Source: Mesorhizobium sp. B2-1-8
Lineage (GTDB): Bacteria > Pseudomonadota > Alphaproteobacteria > Rhizobiales > Rhizobiaceae
DNA length: 64,000 nt
Direction of reading: 5' to 3'
Assembly (NCBI RefSeq): GCF_006442545.2
Contig: NZ_CP083952.1
Coordinates: forward strand, 2,349,501 to 2,413,500
Shown here: one piece after another, positions 1 through 7,814 of the stretch
Numbering within the stretch: position 1 is the stretch's first letter
Layout: each line of letters opens with the position of its first letter
Position numbers and translations under genes: made by a program
The notes under the pieces: generated by a model
What the model was told of the DNA's origin: nothing
What the model saw: the letters and a program-made list of their open reading frames with translations, nothing else
Database searches by the model: none

Positions 1-1004
1 AGCGACAGCGGGCCGGAGCGGGTCAGGATATACTGCATGCCGACCAAAAGCTTGCCCCACCACGGGCGAAGGATCTGGTTGAGCGTCGGCAGCTTGCCCT
101 TGAAGGTGTAGTTGATGCCGACATGGTCCTGCAGATTGGCGCCGACATTCTCGTTGGCATGAGCCACCGGGATGCCCAATCCTTTGAGCAATGCAGCAGG
201 GCCGACGCCGGAGAGCTGCATGAGCTGCGGCGAGTTGATCGAGCCCGAGGACAGGATCACCTCGCGGCCGGCGCGGGCCGTTTTCGTCTGACCGTTCTGG
301 AGATACTCGACGCCGACCGCGCGCTTGCCTTCGAACAGGATGCGGCTGGCCAGCGCGTTGGTCTCGACGCGGACATTGGCGCGCTTCATCGCCGGGCGCA
401 GGAAGGCGCGTGCCGTCGACATGCGACGTCCGTTTCTGGTCGAGATCTGGTAGATGCCGACGCCTTCCTGGGCAGCGCCGTTGAAATCGGGATTGAGCGG
501 CAGCCCGGCCTGCTGGCCGGCGGCGAGATAGCGCTTCGTCAGCGGGTGGACGGCATCAGTCGTATCGCTGATGTGCAGCGGGCCGCCGCTGCCGCGCCAT
601 GCGTCGGCGCCGGCCTCATTGTCCTCGAGCGCCTTGAAGGCCGGCAGCAGATCGTCATAGCCCCAGCCGGGATTGCCGGCGGCACGCCAGTCGTCGAAAT
701 CCTCGCGAGCGCCGCGGATCCAGACCATGGCGTTGATCGAACTCGACCCGCCGAGCAGCTTGCCGCGCGGCCAGTGGTCGACATTGCCGCCGAGACCGGG
801 GTCCGGCTCGGTCTTGTAGTTCCAATTGACGGTGGGATCGAAGAAGGTCTTGCCGTAGCCGAGCGGCATCTGCACGTAAAAGCGGCGGTCGCTGCCCCCT
901 GCCTCCAGCACCAGGACCGAGAAGCGGCCCGAGGCCGACAATTTGTCGGCCAGAACCGAGCCGGCCGAGCCGGAGCCGACAATGATGAAATCGTAGGTCT
1001 GCAT
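1..1004 (-). CDS. GMC family oxidoreductase (choline dehydrogenase-like), 3' end cut by window edge
   Basis: FAD-dependent glucose-methanol-choline oxidoreductase that would oxidise an alcohol or polyol in the cytoplasm; the substrate cannot be read from sequence. The ATG at 1004 opens directly into a Rossmann FAD motif (GSGSAG, residues 10-15). It is followed by the family signature PRGKLLGGSSSINAMVWIRG, and further in by the second GMC signature with SSGSINSPQLMQLSGVG. About 335 residues are present and the C-terminal catalytic His/Asn region lies outside the window. An AGGAG sits about 15 bases upstream, somewhat far. It is transcribed divergently from purC. The family assignment is secure; choline dehydrogenase specifically is not, because no betaine genes are visible. 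Confidence 0.9.
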   Translation of the reverse strand, partial: MQTYDFIIVGSGSAGSVLADKLSASGRFSVLVLEAGGSDRRFYVQMPLGYGKTFFDPTVNWNYKTEPDPGLGGNVDHWPRGKLLGGSSSINAMVWIRGAREDFDDWRAAGNPGWGYDDLLPAFKALEDNEAGADAWRGSGGPLHISDTTDAVHPLTKRYLAAGQQAGLPLNPDFNGAAQEGVGIYQISTRNGRRMSTARAFLRPAMKRANVRVETNALASRILFEGKRAVGVEYLQNGQTKTARAGREVILSSGSINSPQLMQLSGVGPAALLKGLGIPVAHANENVGANLQDHVGINYTFKGKLPTLNQILRPWWGKLLVGMQYILTRSGPLS

Positions 1005-1208
1005 GGTGGACGTCGGTGGCTCCTGAATGTGGCACCAACCTAGGCGCGGCGGGCCCGCCGCGTCGCCGCGCCTTCCGGCATCGGTTGTGAAAAAAGCGAC
1101 TGGTATATCCAGCTACGTCGCGGGGAATACCGACAATCGCGCTTGATATGCATGGGGTCGACGGACTATGCGAGGGCATCGCCACTCTGCGCAAAGGCAG
1201 GAGAGCCC

Positions 1209-2150
1209 ATGCGTGTCCTGTCGGATGCTTTCATTCCCGAACTGCCGGGCTATTACAAAGGCAAGGTCCGCGAGAATTACGACCTGGCCGACGGCAGGCG
1301 CATCATCATCGCGACCGACCGTCTCAGCGCCTTCGACATCATCTTGACCTCGATCCCGTTCAAGGGAGAGATACTGACGCAGACGGCGCGGTACTGGTTC
1401 GAGGAAACGGCCGATATCTGTCCGAACCATGTGCTGGAATATCCCGACCCCAACGTCGTCGTCGGCACTAGGCTCGACATCCTGCCGGTCGAGATCGTCG
1501 TGCGCGGCTATCTGGCGGGGACCACCAGCACCTCGATCCTGACCCGCTACCGGCGCGGCGAACGGGAGATGTATGGAATGCGCCTGCCGGACGGCCTGCG
1601 CGACAATGAGAAGCTGGCCGAACCGGTCATCACGCCGACCAGCAAGGCGGCCGATGGCGGCCATGACGAACCGCTGTCCAGGGCGGAGATTCTGGAGCAG
1701 GGCCTGCTTACGCCGGCGCAATGGGAGACCGTCTCGGACTACGCCTTGCGGCTGTTCGCCCGCGGCCAGGCGCGCGCCGCCGAGCGCGGCCTGATCCTCG
1801 CCGACACCAAATACGAATTCGGCGCCGACAAGGACGGGACGATCATCCTCGCCGACGAAATCCACACGCCCGACAGCAGCCGCTACTGGATCGCGGCGAG
1901 CTACGAACAGGCGCTGGCTGATGGTACGCGGCCGGAGAGCTTCGACAAGGATTTCATCCGCTCATGGGTGACCGCGCGCTGCGATCCCTACAAGGACCCG
2001 ATCCCGAGGATTCCGGACGAGATCGTCGAACAGGCCTCGCGCGTCTATGCCCAGGCTTACGAGGCGATCACCGGCAAGGTATTCGTTCCCGACCTTTCCG
2101 GCGACACCGTTCTGGACCGCATCCGAGCGAACCTTGCAGGTTATTTTTGA
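1209..2150 (+). CDS. purC: Phosphoribosylaminoimidazole-succinocarboxamide synthase, long ADE1-like form
   Basis: SAICAR synthase, the purine-pathway step that joins aspartate to CAIR using ATP. The 313-residue product carries the N-terminal GKVRENYDL nucleotide-binding motif (about 18-26), ATDRLSAFD, and the [11 protein letters not shown] segment near residue 100. The length fits the long, yeast ADE1-like subgroup and not the roughly 250-residue enzyme usual in bacterial purSQL operons, so a second short purC may exist elsewhere (inference). I chose the ATG at 1209 because AGGAG lies 5 bases upstream; the ORF extends to 1143 but that start lacks a ribosome site. It stands alone, with no other pur gene adjacent. 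Confidence 0.93.
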   Translation: MRVLSDAFIPELPGYYKGKVRENYDLADGRRIIIATDRLSAFDIILTSIPFKGEILTQTARYWFEETADICPNHVLEYPDPNVVVGTRLDILPVEIVVRGYLAGTTSTSILTRYRRGEREMYGMRLPDGLRDNEKLAEPVITPTSKAADGGHDEPLSRAEILEQGLLTPAQWETVSDYALRLFARGQARAAERGLILADTKYEFGADKDGTIILADEIHTPDSSRYWIAASYEQALADGTRPESFDKDFIRSWVTARCDPYKDPIPRIPDEIVEQASRVYAQAYEAITGKVFVPDLSGDTVLDRIRANLAGYF

Positions 2151-2196
2151 GAGGTGCGCCTCTCGGCTAGCGCCTGGTCTTACGCCGCGCAGTCGA

Positions 2197-2337
2197 CCCC
2201 CACTCCGTCGAGCTTCGCTCGCCACCTCTCCCCCGTTCGACGGGGGAGAGGAAGGGCGCGAGCTTGGCGGGGCTGGCGCCTTCCTCTCCCTCCGGAGGGG
2301 GGAGAGGTGGCGCTGCGAAGCAGCGACGGAGTGGGGG
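2197..2337. repeat. Intergenic inverted-repeat element, family A
   Basis: Ends in 14-base perfect inverted arms (CCCCCACTCCGTCG at 2197-2210, its complement at 2324-2337). Internal sub-hairpins include cctctccccc..gggggagagg and a second built on ctccctccggagg. A second copy of the same family lies at 61505-61670. It fills most of the 354-base gap between purC and the thioesterase gene; no gene is seen in it, although all six frames are open in places because of GC content. Confidence 0.85.
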
Positions 2338-2504
2338 AAGCCCGTTCCAAAACCCGAAGCCGCTGAAAATCAGGCACAACCGGGCGAATGCCAAGGTTAG
2401 CCAATGGCCCCATGGAGGCGAGGAAACAGCAGCTGCGGCGCGTTGACCTGTTCCTGCAGCGGCGATACGGGATCTATGATCATCACCTCGCAAGGATTCG
2501 GCCC

Positions 2505-2900
2505 ATGGTGCAATACGCGGACGGACGGCCGATCGGAGACCTGACGCTGCGCACGCTGGCCATGCCTTCGGACGCCAATGCCGCCGGCGACATTTTCGGC
2601 GGCTGGGTGATGGCGCAGATGGACCTTGCCTGCGGCATCCGCGCCGCGGAGCGCGCCAGGGGCAGGGTGGTGACGGCGGCGGTCAAGGAGATGTCCTTCG
2701 CCAAGCCGATGAAGATCGGCGACACGCTGTGCATCTACACCCATGTCGAACGCGTCGGCCGCACCTCGATGACGCTCAAGGTCGAGGCCTGGGCACAACG
2801 TTATCTCTCCGACCTGATGGAAAAGGTGACGCACGCCGATTTCGTCATGGTGGCGCTCGACGGGGAGGGCAGGCCGAAGGCCGTTCCACCCGAGAGCTGA
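2505..2900 (+). CDS. Acyl-CoA thioesterase, YciA/hotdog family
   Basis: Hotdog-fold thioesterase of 131 residues expected to hydrolyse acyl-CoA esters in the cytoplasm. The diagnostic segment MPSDANAAGDIFGGWVMAQM near residues 19-38 carries the conserved Asn/Asp and GG of the YciA-type active site, and VKEMSFAKPMKIGDTL matches the family core strand. The start at 2505 is preceded by AAGGA at 8 bases; the frame is open further upstream, but into repeat DNA. The gene is monocistronic by spacing. Chain-length preference cannot be told. Confidence 0.9.
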   Translation: MVQYADGRPIGDLTLRTLAMPSDANAAGDIFGGWVMAQMDLACGIRAAERARGRVVTAAVKEMSFAKPMKIGDTLCIYTHVERVGRTSMTLKVEAWAQRYLSDLMEKVTHADFVMVALDGEGRPKAVPPES

Positions 2901-3007
2901 TTCTGCCAAATCCCGGACATTTGTAACATCGCCCGAGCGGAGCGATGCGTTCAGCGACATCCTGCCGTTGCATCCACGGCCAATTCTGCGGGCGTCGGAG
3001 GAAGACA

Positions 3008-3211
3008 ATGCGTCAACACCTATCGAACGGCTGGCTTGCGGCGGCTCTCGCCGCGCTCGCCTGTCTGCTTGCCATAACCGCTTATGCCGAAGTCAAACAG
3101 GACCTTGGGCGCACCGCCTGTGTGCATGACACGACTGGTGTGAAGGAGCGGACAGCGGCGTGCACGATCGGCAGCCCGACGCCTTGCGGGGCCATGGCGC
3201 GAACAGTCTGA
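3008..3211 (+). CDS. Small secreted hypothetical protein
   Basis: A 67-residue product not recognised as a family. It has a strong GGAGGAAG ribosome site 4 bases before the ATG and a convincing signal peptide (hydrophobic stretch about 8-26 ending TAYA, cleavage before EV). The mature part is only about 40 residues, with three cysteines (in TACVHD, TAACTI and TPCGA), then a stop. It could be a genuine small periplasmic peptide or the 5' end of a longer exported protein truncated by mutation; the sequence after the stop shows no obvious continuation. Confidence 0.45.
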   Translation: MRQHLSNGWLAAALAALACLLAITAYAEVKQDLGRTACVHDTTGVKERTAACTIGSPTPCGAMARTV

Positions 3212-3391
3212 CCGGCTGCCTTTGGAATGCGGTCAGCGTCACGGCGGGGTGAGCTCACCTCGAGCGCCATGCACAAGATTCCCGGATCTCTTCGGCGAAC
3301 CAAGCCCCCTCGTTCAGGGAACGATGACTTCGCCTGCAAACACGAAGCGCCGCTCAGTGCGAAACTCCGGACTCCTTGCCGCGCAAGGACT

Positions 3392-3760
3392 TCAGGCTTG
3401 CATCTCGTCAAATCTGGCGCGCGCCGACTGGACGCGCTGGGTGTTCTTGCGTGCCCAATCCCCAAGCGCGCCGACCGGGACCAGCAACTCGTGACCGAGC
3501 TCCGTCAGCTCGTAATCGACGCGTGGCGGGATGGTCGGAAACACCTTGCGGGTGACGAAGCCGTCGCGCTCCAGGCCGCGCAAGGTGGTCGTCAGCATCT
3601 TCTGCGAGATGCCGCCGACAGCCGCGCGCAGCTCGTTGAAACGCAGCGGTCCACCGCCAAGCTTGCCGACCACGAGCACGGTCCATTTGTCGCCGACGCG
3701 TTGCAGGATCTCCGACACGGCCCGGCAGTCCTCGGTGTTATGCGGGTGCCTCAGTAACAA
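3392..3760 (-). CDS. HxlR family winged-helix transcriptional regulator
   Basis: A 122-residue MarR-like regulator of the HxlR type. It has the family N-terminus with a conserved cysteine (C12 in EDCRAV), VGDKWTVLVVGKL, the helix-turn-helix LRFNELRAAVGGISQKMLTTTLRGLERDGFV, and wing residues PPRVDYELTELG. It is divergent from an FMN reductase gene across a 91-base gap that contains a perfect operator-like palindrome over the promoter. HxlR proteins in such pairs typically sense reactive electrophiles or oxidants through the N-terminal cysteine and repress the neighbouring reductase. That function is inference from family and context. Confidence 0.92.
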   Translation of the reverse strand: MLLRHPHNTEDCRAVSEILQRVGDKWTVLVVGKLGGGPLRFNELRAAVGGISQKMLTTTLRGLERDGFVTRKVFPTIPPRVDYELTELGHELLVPVGALGDWARKNTQRVQSARARFDEMQA

Positions 3761-3784
3761 AAACGTGCCTCCTTGCGCGCCAGT

Positions 3785-3824
3785 TTGACAGTATCACATA
3801 TAGCGCCGGTATCCAAACGATACC
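3785..3824 (+). promoter_or_regulatory. Promoter with overlapping HxlR-type operator
   Basis: TTGACA at 3785-3790, 17 bases, then GGTATC at 3808-3813 as the -10 region. GGTATC is also the left half of a perfect palindrome, GGTATC-CAAAC-GATACC (3808-3824). A repressor bound here would cover the -10 of the FMN reductase gene, which starts at 3852. The site lies between divergent hxlR and reductase genes, so autoregulation is possible too. Confidence 0.65.
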
Positions 3825-3851
3825 AAAAATTCCCGCAAGGAGAGCCCCCTT

Positions 3852-4457
3852 ATGTCCAAGCCCAAAATCGCCATTGTCGTCGGTTCGACGCGCGCCGCCC
3901 GCTTCGCCGACGTGCCGACGCAGTGGATCGCCAAGATCGCCAAGGCACATGCCGATATCGATGTCGAAATTGTCGACCTGCGCGACTTTCCGCTGCCCTT
4001 CTTCGACGAGGTCGCGTCTTCCGCCTGGGCGCCGTCGCAGAACGAAGTCGCACAGCGCTGGCAGAAGAAGGTCGCCGGATTCGACGGCTTCATCTTTACC
4101 GCCGCCGAATACAATCACGGCCCGACGGCCGTGCTGAAGAACGCCATCGACTACGCCGCCAACGAGTGGAACAAGAAGCCGGCCGGCTTTGTCGGCTATG
4201 GCAGTGTCGGTGGCTCGCGCGCCGTCGAACAGCTTCGTCTCCACGCCGTCGAATTGCAGATGGCGCCGGTCAAGTCCGCCGTCCATATCGCCTGGGGCGA
4301 TTTCCTCGCCGTCCGCCAGGGCGAGAAGAAGCTCGAGGAGCTCGAGCACCTGAACCAGGCCGCCACCGCGCTGGTCAACGACGTCGCCTGGTGGGCCAAG
4401 GTGCTGAAGGCCGCTCGTGCCGCCGATGCCGTCGCCGGGGAAGCCCAGGCGGCCTGA
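3852..4457 (+). CDS. NADPH-dependent FMN reductase (flavodoxin-like)
   Basis: A 201-residue flavodoxin-fold oxidoreductase that transfers electrons from NAD(P)H through FMN to quinones, azo compounds or similar acceptors. The phosphate-binding loop GSTRAAR (11-17) and the FMN isoalloxazine loop AEYNHGPTAVLKNAIDY (85-101) are intact. AAGGAG sits about 8 bases before the ATG. It is controlled from an operator-containing promoter shared with the divergent HxlR gene and is followed by a strong terminator, so it forms a one-gene unit. Probable role: detoxifying quinone or electrophile stress (inference). Confidence 0.9.
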   Translation: MSKPKIAIVVGSTRAARFADVPTQWIAKIAKAHADIDVEIVDLRDFPLPFFDEVASSAWAPSQNEVAQRWQKKVAGFDGFIFTAAEYNHGPTAVLKNAIDYAANEWNKKPAGFVGYGSVGGSRAVEQLRLHAVELQMAPVKSAVHIAWGDFLAVRQGEKKLEELEHLNQAATALVNDVAWWAKVLKAARAADAVAGEAQAA

Positions 4458-4490
4458 TCCGCCGGATCGGATTGTCCTCCCAAGGATACG

Positions 4491-4516
4491 GGGCGGCGCT
4501 TGCGCCGCCCTTTTTT
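4491..4516 (+). terminator. Rho-independent terminator
   Basis: Perfect 9-base stem GGGCGGCGC (4491-4499) with complement 4502-4510, a 2-base TT between the arms, then six T. It lies 33 bases after the FMN reductase stop. Confidence 0.85.
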
Positions 4517-4610
4517 CGTCGGGGTTCTTGCGAAGAAGTTGCGGCGCGCCTGAAAGTTAGCTTGAAACGCCACGCCTACCAACCCGCTTGGCGCGGCGGT
4601 GAACGGCCAG

Positions 4611-5870
4611 CTAAAGGTCGCGATCGGCGGCTGCCGTGGCGCGGGCGAGCAGCAGGGCGCGTTCCCTGTCATTGCCGGTCAATTGGGCGGCCTGGCGGAA
4701 CGCGGCGCTGGCTTCCGCCCGATGGCCGAGCTTCTCCAGGAGATCGCCGCGCACCGTGGGCAGGAGATGCGAGTCCTTCAGGCGCGGCTCGTCCTTCAGC
4801 GCCTCGACGATGGCGAGGCCTTGCGCCGGGCCGAACGCCATGCCGACCGCCACGGCGCGGTTGATCGCGACGATTGGCGAGGGAGCCGAGAGCGCAAGCG
4901 CCTGGTAATAGGCCGATATCGCGATCCAGTCAGTGTCGGCGGCGGTGACCGCGCGGGCATGGCAGGCCGCGATCATCGCCTGCAGCAGATAGGGGCCGGG
5001 CGCTGATGTCAGGGCCATGGCGCGATTCAGGCCGTCGAGGCCGCTCCGGATGAGCGACCAGTTCCACCGGCCGCGGTCCTGGTCGAGCAGCAGGATCGGG
5101 TCGCCCGTTGCGCCGGTGCGGGCCGCGAAGCGCGAGGCGTTGAACTCCATCAGCGACACCAGCCCCCGCACCTCGGGCTCGTCAGGCATCAGCGCCGCCA
5201 ATGAGCGGCCAAGGCGCAGCGCCTCGGCGCATAGATCGGTGCGCAACCAGTCCGGTCCAGTGGTGGCCACATAGCCCTCGTTGAAGATGAGGTAAACCAC
5301 CTCCAGCACGGCGGCGAGGCGGTCGCGCCGCTCTTCCGCGCGTGGCGTCTCGAACGGGATGGCGGCATCGCGAAGGGTTCGCTTGGCGCGCACGATGCGC
5401 TGGGCTGCTGTGGCTTCGGGCACCAGGAAGGCGCGGGCGATCTGCGGCGTCGACAGCCCGCCCAAGAGCCGCAAGGCCAGTGCGGCGCGCTGCTCGGCGG
5501 GCAAGACGGGATGGCAAGCGGTGAAGATCAGCCGCAGGAGGTCGTCGTCGATATCCTCGTCGCGCGCCGCCCCGATGTCGGGCATCTCGCGCTCCAGTTC
5601 GGCGAGGTCGATGGCGAGTTCGCGATGCTTGCCGTCGATCATGGTGGTGCGGCGCAGCCGGTCGAGCGCGCGGTTCCTGGCGACCTGCGTCAACCAGGCG
5701 GCCGGGTTGCGCGGGATGCCGTCGCGAGGCCAGCGCTCCAGCGCCAGCAGGAAGGCGTCCTGCGCGATTTCCTCGGCCAGCCCGACATCCCTGAGGGTGC
5801 GCGCCAATCTGGCGGTGAGCTTCGGCTGCTCGATCCGCCAGACGGCCTCGATGGTTGCGTTGGCGGTCAA
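4611..5870 (-). CDS. ECF42-type RNA polymerase sigma factor with C-terminal DUF6596 extension
   Basis: A 419-residue sigma factor: region 2 at about 10-80 (EIAQDAFLLALERW, LTQVARNRALDRLRR), region 4 at about 120-175 (ALALRLLGGLSTPQIARAF), then a roughly 230-residue C-terminal domain (VYLIFNEGYVATTG, LCAEALRLGR, AINRAVAVGMAFG) typical of the ECF42 group. These sigma factors have no classical anti-sigma factor; the C-terminal helical domain controls activity, and they direct transcription of the adjacent DGPF gene. The start is TTG at 5870 and overlaps the TGA of the upstream DGPF gene (TTGA), so translation is probably coupled. The inducing signal is unknown. Confidence 0.93.
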   Translation of the reverse strand: MTANATIEAVWRIEQPKLTARLARTLRDVGLAEEIAQDAFLLALERWPRDGIPRNPAAWLTQVARNRALDRLRRTTMIDGKHRELAIDLAELEREMPDIGAARDEDIDDDLLRLIFTACHPVLPAEQRAALALRLLGGLSTPQIARAFLVPEATAAQRIVRAKRTLRDAAIPFETPRAEERRDRLAAVLEVVYLIFNEGYVATTGPDWLRTDLCAEALRLGRSLAALMPDEPEVRGLVSLMEFNASRFAARTGATGDPILLLDQDRGRWNWSLIRSGLDGLNRAMALTSAPGPYLLQAMIAACHARAVTAADTDWIAISAYYQALALSAPSPIVAINRAVAVGMAFGPAQGLAIVEALKDEPRLKDSHLLPTVRGDLLEKLGHRAEASAAFRQAAQLTGNDRERALLLARATAAADRDL

Positions 5871-6271
5871 CCCTTCAGCTCGCCAAAACCTTCCGCCACC
5901 TTCTGAACGTCCTCGGGAAATTCGCTCATTTCAAAGACTTGGCGGATTTCGATCACGTCGTTCTCGCCGGCGGGGCAGCGACGGGCCCATTCGATGGCCT
6001 CATCGCGCGAGCGCACGTCGATCACCCAATAGCCGCCCAGCACTTCCTTGACCTCGGCGAAGGGGCCGTCGACGACCACAGGCTTGCCGCCCTTGTAGCT
6101 GACCCGCGCCCCGGCGGACGGCGGATGCAGGCCGTCGAGCGCCAGAAGCACGCCGGCTTTCTTCAGTTCGTGATTGTACTTCATCATCCCTTCCACCGCC
6201 TCGGCGCTGGGCATGACATCGGGTGCGGCGTCCGCGTAGCCGCCGGGGATCATCAGCATCATGAACCGCAT
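5867..6271 (-). CDS. YCII/DGPF domain protein, partner of ECF42
   Basis: A 134-residue YciI-related ferredoxin-like protein with the eponymous DGPF motif at residues 68-71 followed by AEVKEVLGGYWVID. In the ECF42 system such genes sit next to the sigma factor and are its main targets; the biochemical role is unproven (proposed enzyme or stress protein). The ATG at 6271 has an AAGGAG-like ribosome site. It is first in a two-gene operon with the sigma factor, overlapping by four bases. Confidence 0.92.
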   Translation of the reverse strand: MRFMMLMIPGGYADAAPDVMPSAEAVEGMMKYNHELKKAGVLLALDGLHPPSAGARVSYKGGKPVVVDGPFAEVKEVLGGYWVIDVRSRDEAIEWARRCPAGENDVIEIRQVFEMSEFPEDVQKVAEGFGELKG

Positions 6272-6461
6272 GGTCTTCTCCTTGGTTGGGTTGGTTCAAT
6301 CATATGACGAACGGGCAATGGCGGAATCGACAGGCTGGCAAAAAAGTTCAGGTCCCAGATCACACGCAGCAATGTGGACCGCCATCTCGGCGTGGCTGCC
6401 ATCTGGCCCCGCCGATCGGCCCTGATATACCCGGCTGCGATCCACCACATGAGGGGGCCTC

Positions 6462-7376
6462 GTGAAGTCATCCAGCCTGGCAGGCGTCGTTTCTCCCATG
6501 GTCCCGGTGCTTGTCTGCGCGCTCGGCATCTTCCTGCTGTCGGGGATGGACGCGGCCATGAAGGTGCTGGTCATCGCGGTCGGCGTCTACAACACGGTGC
6601 TGTGGCGCAGCATGCTGGCGACCGTGGTCGCGGCTACTGGCTGGTCGATTGGGCCACGCAGGCTGCCCACGCCTTCCGTGCTCAAGCTGCATGCGCTGCG
6701 CGCCGCGGTCGTCGGCGTCGTCTTGCTGTCCTTCTTCTGGGGGCTCGCCAGGCTGCCGCTGGCCGAGGCGATCGGGCTCAGCTTCGTCGCGCCGCTGTTT
6801 GCCCTGCTGCTGGCCGCGCTGCTGCTCGGCGAAAGAATACAGCGGCGGGCGATCTGGGCTTCATTGGCCGGCATAGCGGGCGTCGCAATCATCGTGGGCG
6901 GCCAGTTCGGGCAGGCGAACCATGCCAGGGATGCCTTGCTCGGCACAGCGGCGGTGCTGGTATCGACGGTGTTCTACGCCTACAATCTGATCCTTGCGCG
7001 GCAGCAGGCACTGGTGGCCAAGCCGATCGAGATCATGCTGTTCCAGAATCTTTGCGTGGCGGTCATCCTCGGTCTCGCGGCACCTTGGCTCGCCGTTGCC
7101 CTGCCTCGAGAACTCTGGCTTCCGCTCGCCGGGGTAACGGCGCTGTCGCTCGCCGGCCAGTTCCTGATGAGCTGGGCTTACGCGCGGGCCGAAGCGCAAT
7201 ATCTGATCCCGACGGAGTACTCGGCCTTCATCTGGGCGATCGCGCTTGGCTTCCTCTTTTTCGACGAGGCGGTGACCTGGACCACGCTGGCGGGAGCCGG
7301 CCTTATCGTGGCCAGTTGCCTGATCGCCGCGCGTTCAAATCCCAGGCTTGCCGAGCCGATCGAGGCCGCTGTCTGA
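6462..7376 (+). CDS. EamA/DMT family transporter
   Basis: Inner-membrane protein of 304 residues with about ten hydrophobic helices in two EamA halves (about 12-145 and 155-295), as in drug/metabolite transporter superfamily exporters. The second half has SMSWAYARAEAQYLIPTEY-like family sequence (LMSWAYARAEAQ). GTG start at 6462 preceded by a GAGGGGG ribosome site. It is divergent from the DGPF gene. The substrate is not predictable. Confidence 0.9.
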   Translation: MKSSSLAGVVSPMVPVLVCALGIFLLSGMDAAMKVLVIAVGVYNTVLWRSMLATVVAATGWSIGPRRLPTPSVLKLHALRAAVVGVVLLSFFWGLARLPLAEAIGLSFVAPLFALLLAALLLGERIQRRAIWASLAGIAGVAIIVGGQFGQANHARDALLGTAAVLVSTVFYAYNLILARQQALVAKPIEIMLFQNLCVAVILGLAAPWLAVALPRELWLPLAGVTALSLAGQFLMSWAYARAEAQYLIPTEYSAFIWAIALGFLFFDEAVTWTTLAGAGLIVASCLIAARSNPRLAEPIEAAV

Positions 7377-7399
7377 GGGCAGGTCGCACACTACGACAG

Positions 7400-7516
7400 T
7401 CAGCGCATCACTTCGCGGTGGCCGCTGGGCTGGCGGGTGGCGATCAGTTTGTCGAGGTCGACCATCTCAATCGTCAGCCGGTGCGGCAACGCGTTATTTC
7501 CCGGAGCGGCAATTGC
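7400..7516 (-). pseudogene. Decayed C-terminal fragment of a CorC/HlyC-type gene
   Basis: Reading the minus strand up to the TGA at 7402-7400 gives VDLDKLIATRQPSGHREVMR, nearly the same as the end of the intact CorC-like protein encoded at 12413-13723 (VDLDGRRIDKLIATRLPSGHREVAR with one gap). At DNA level the best match is about 7399-7484 versus 12412-12512, with a 15-base deletion between gtcga repeats; weaker similarity continues to about 7516. No start or other domain remains. The fragment lies on the opposite side of the glycanase/secretion block from the intact gene. Confidence 0.7.
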
Positions 7517-7636
7517 ACGGCCTAGCCAGACAGCAGAGAGCGCTCCGGGTGACCTGAAACAGGCATGACCGCAAGTAGATCGTCCGGTATCGTGAAATTT
7601 TTATTAAATATTTCGCCCGCCTGATTACGATCTATC

Positions 7637-7651
7637 GACCAATTGTTGGTC
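7637..7651. promoter_or_regulatory. Palindromic operator candidate upstream of the glycanase gene
   Basis: Perfect palindrome GACCAA-TTG-TTGGTC within an AT-richer stretch (about 7585-7660) in the 438-base gap before the glycanase start at 7815. Expression of the related ExsH glycanase in Sinorhizobium is under exopolysaccharide regulators, but which protein might bind here is unknown. Apart from this site and the CorC fragment, nothing else is recognised in the gap. Confidence 0.4.
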
Positions 7652-7814
7652 TGTTGTGCTGTCCGCTCAGAGAATGTCACCGAATGATCGATGCAATAGC
7701 AGACTATATGGCAAGTTCCTGGAACGATATCTCGCATGGCAACGTTGGTCCGGGTGCGGTCGCCTGGAATCGAACGACACAAGCTGGCCAGGCATCACGA
7801 GGAGGATTTGTCCG

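Noticed and set aside
123..1043. Plus-strand ORF of about 300 codons over the GMC oxidoreductase
   Set aside because: The minus strand encodes intact FAD and GMC signatures; the plus frame shows no domain.
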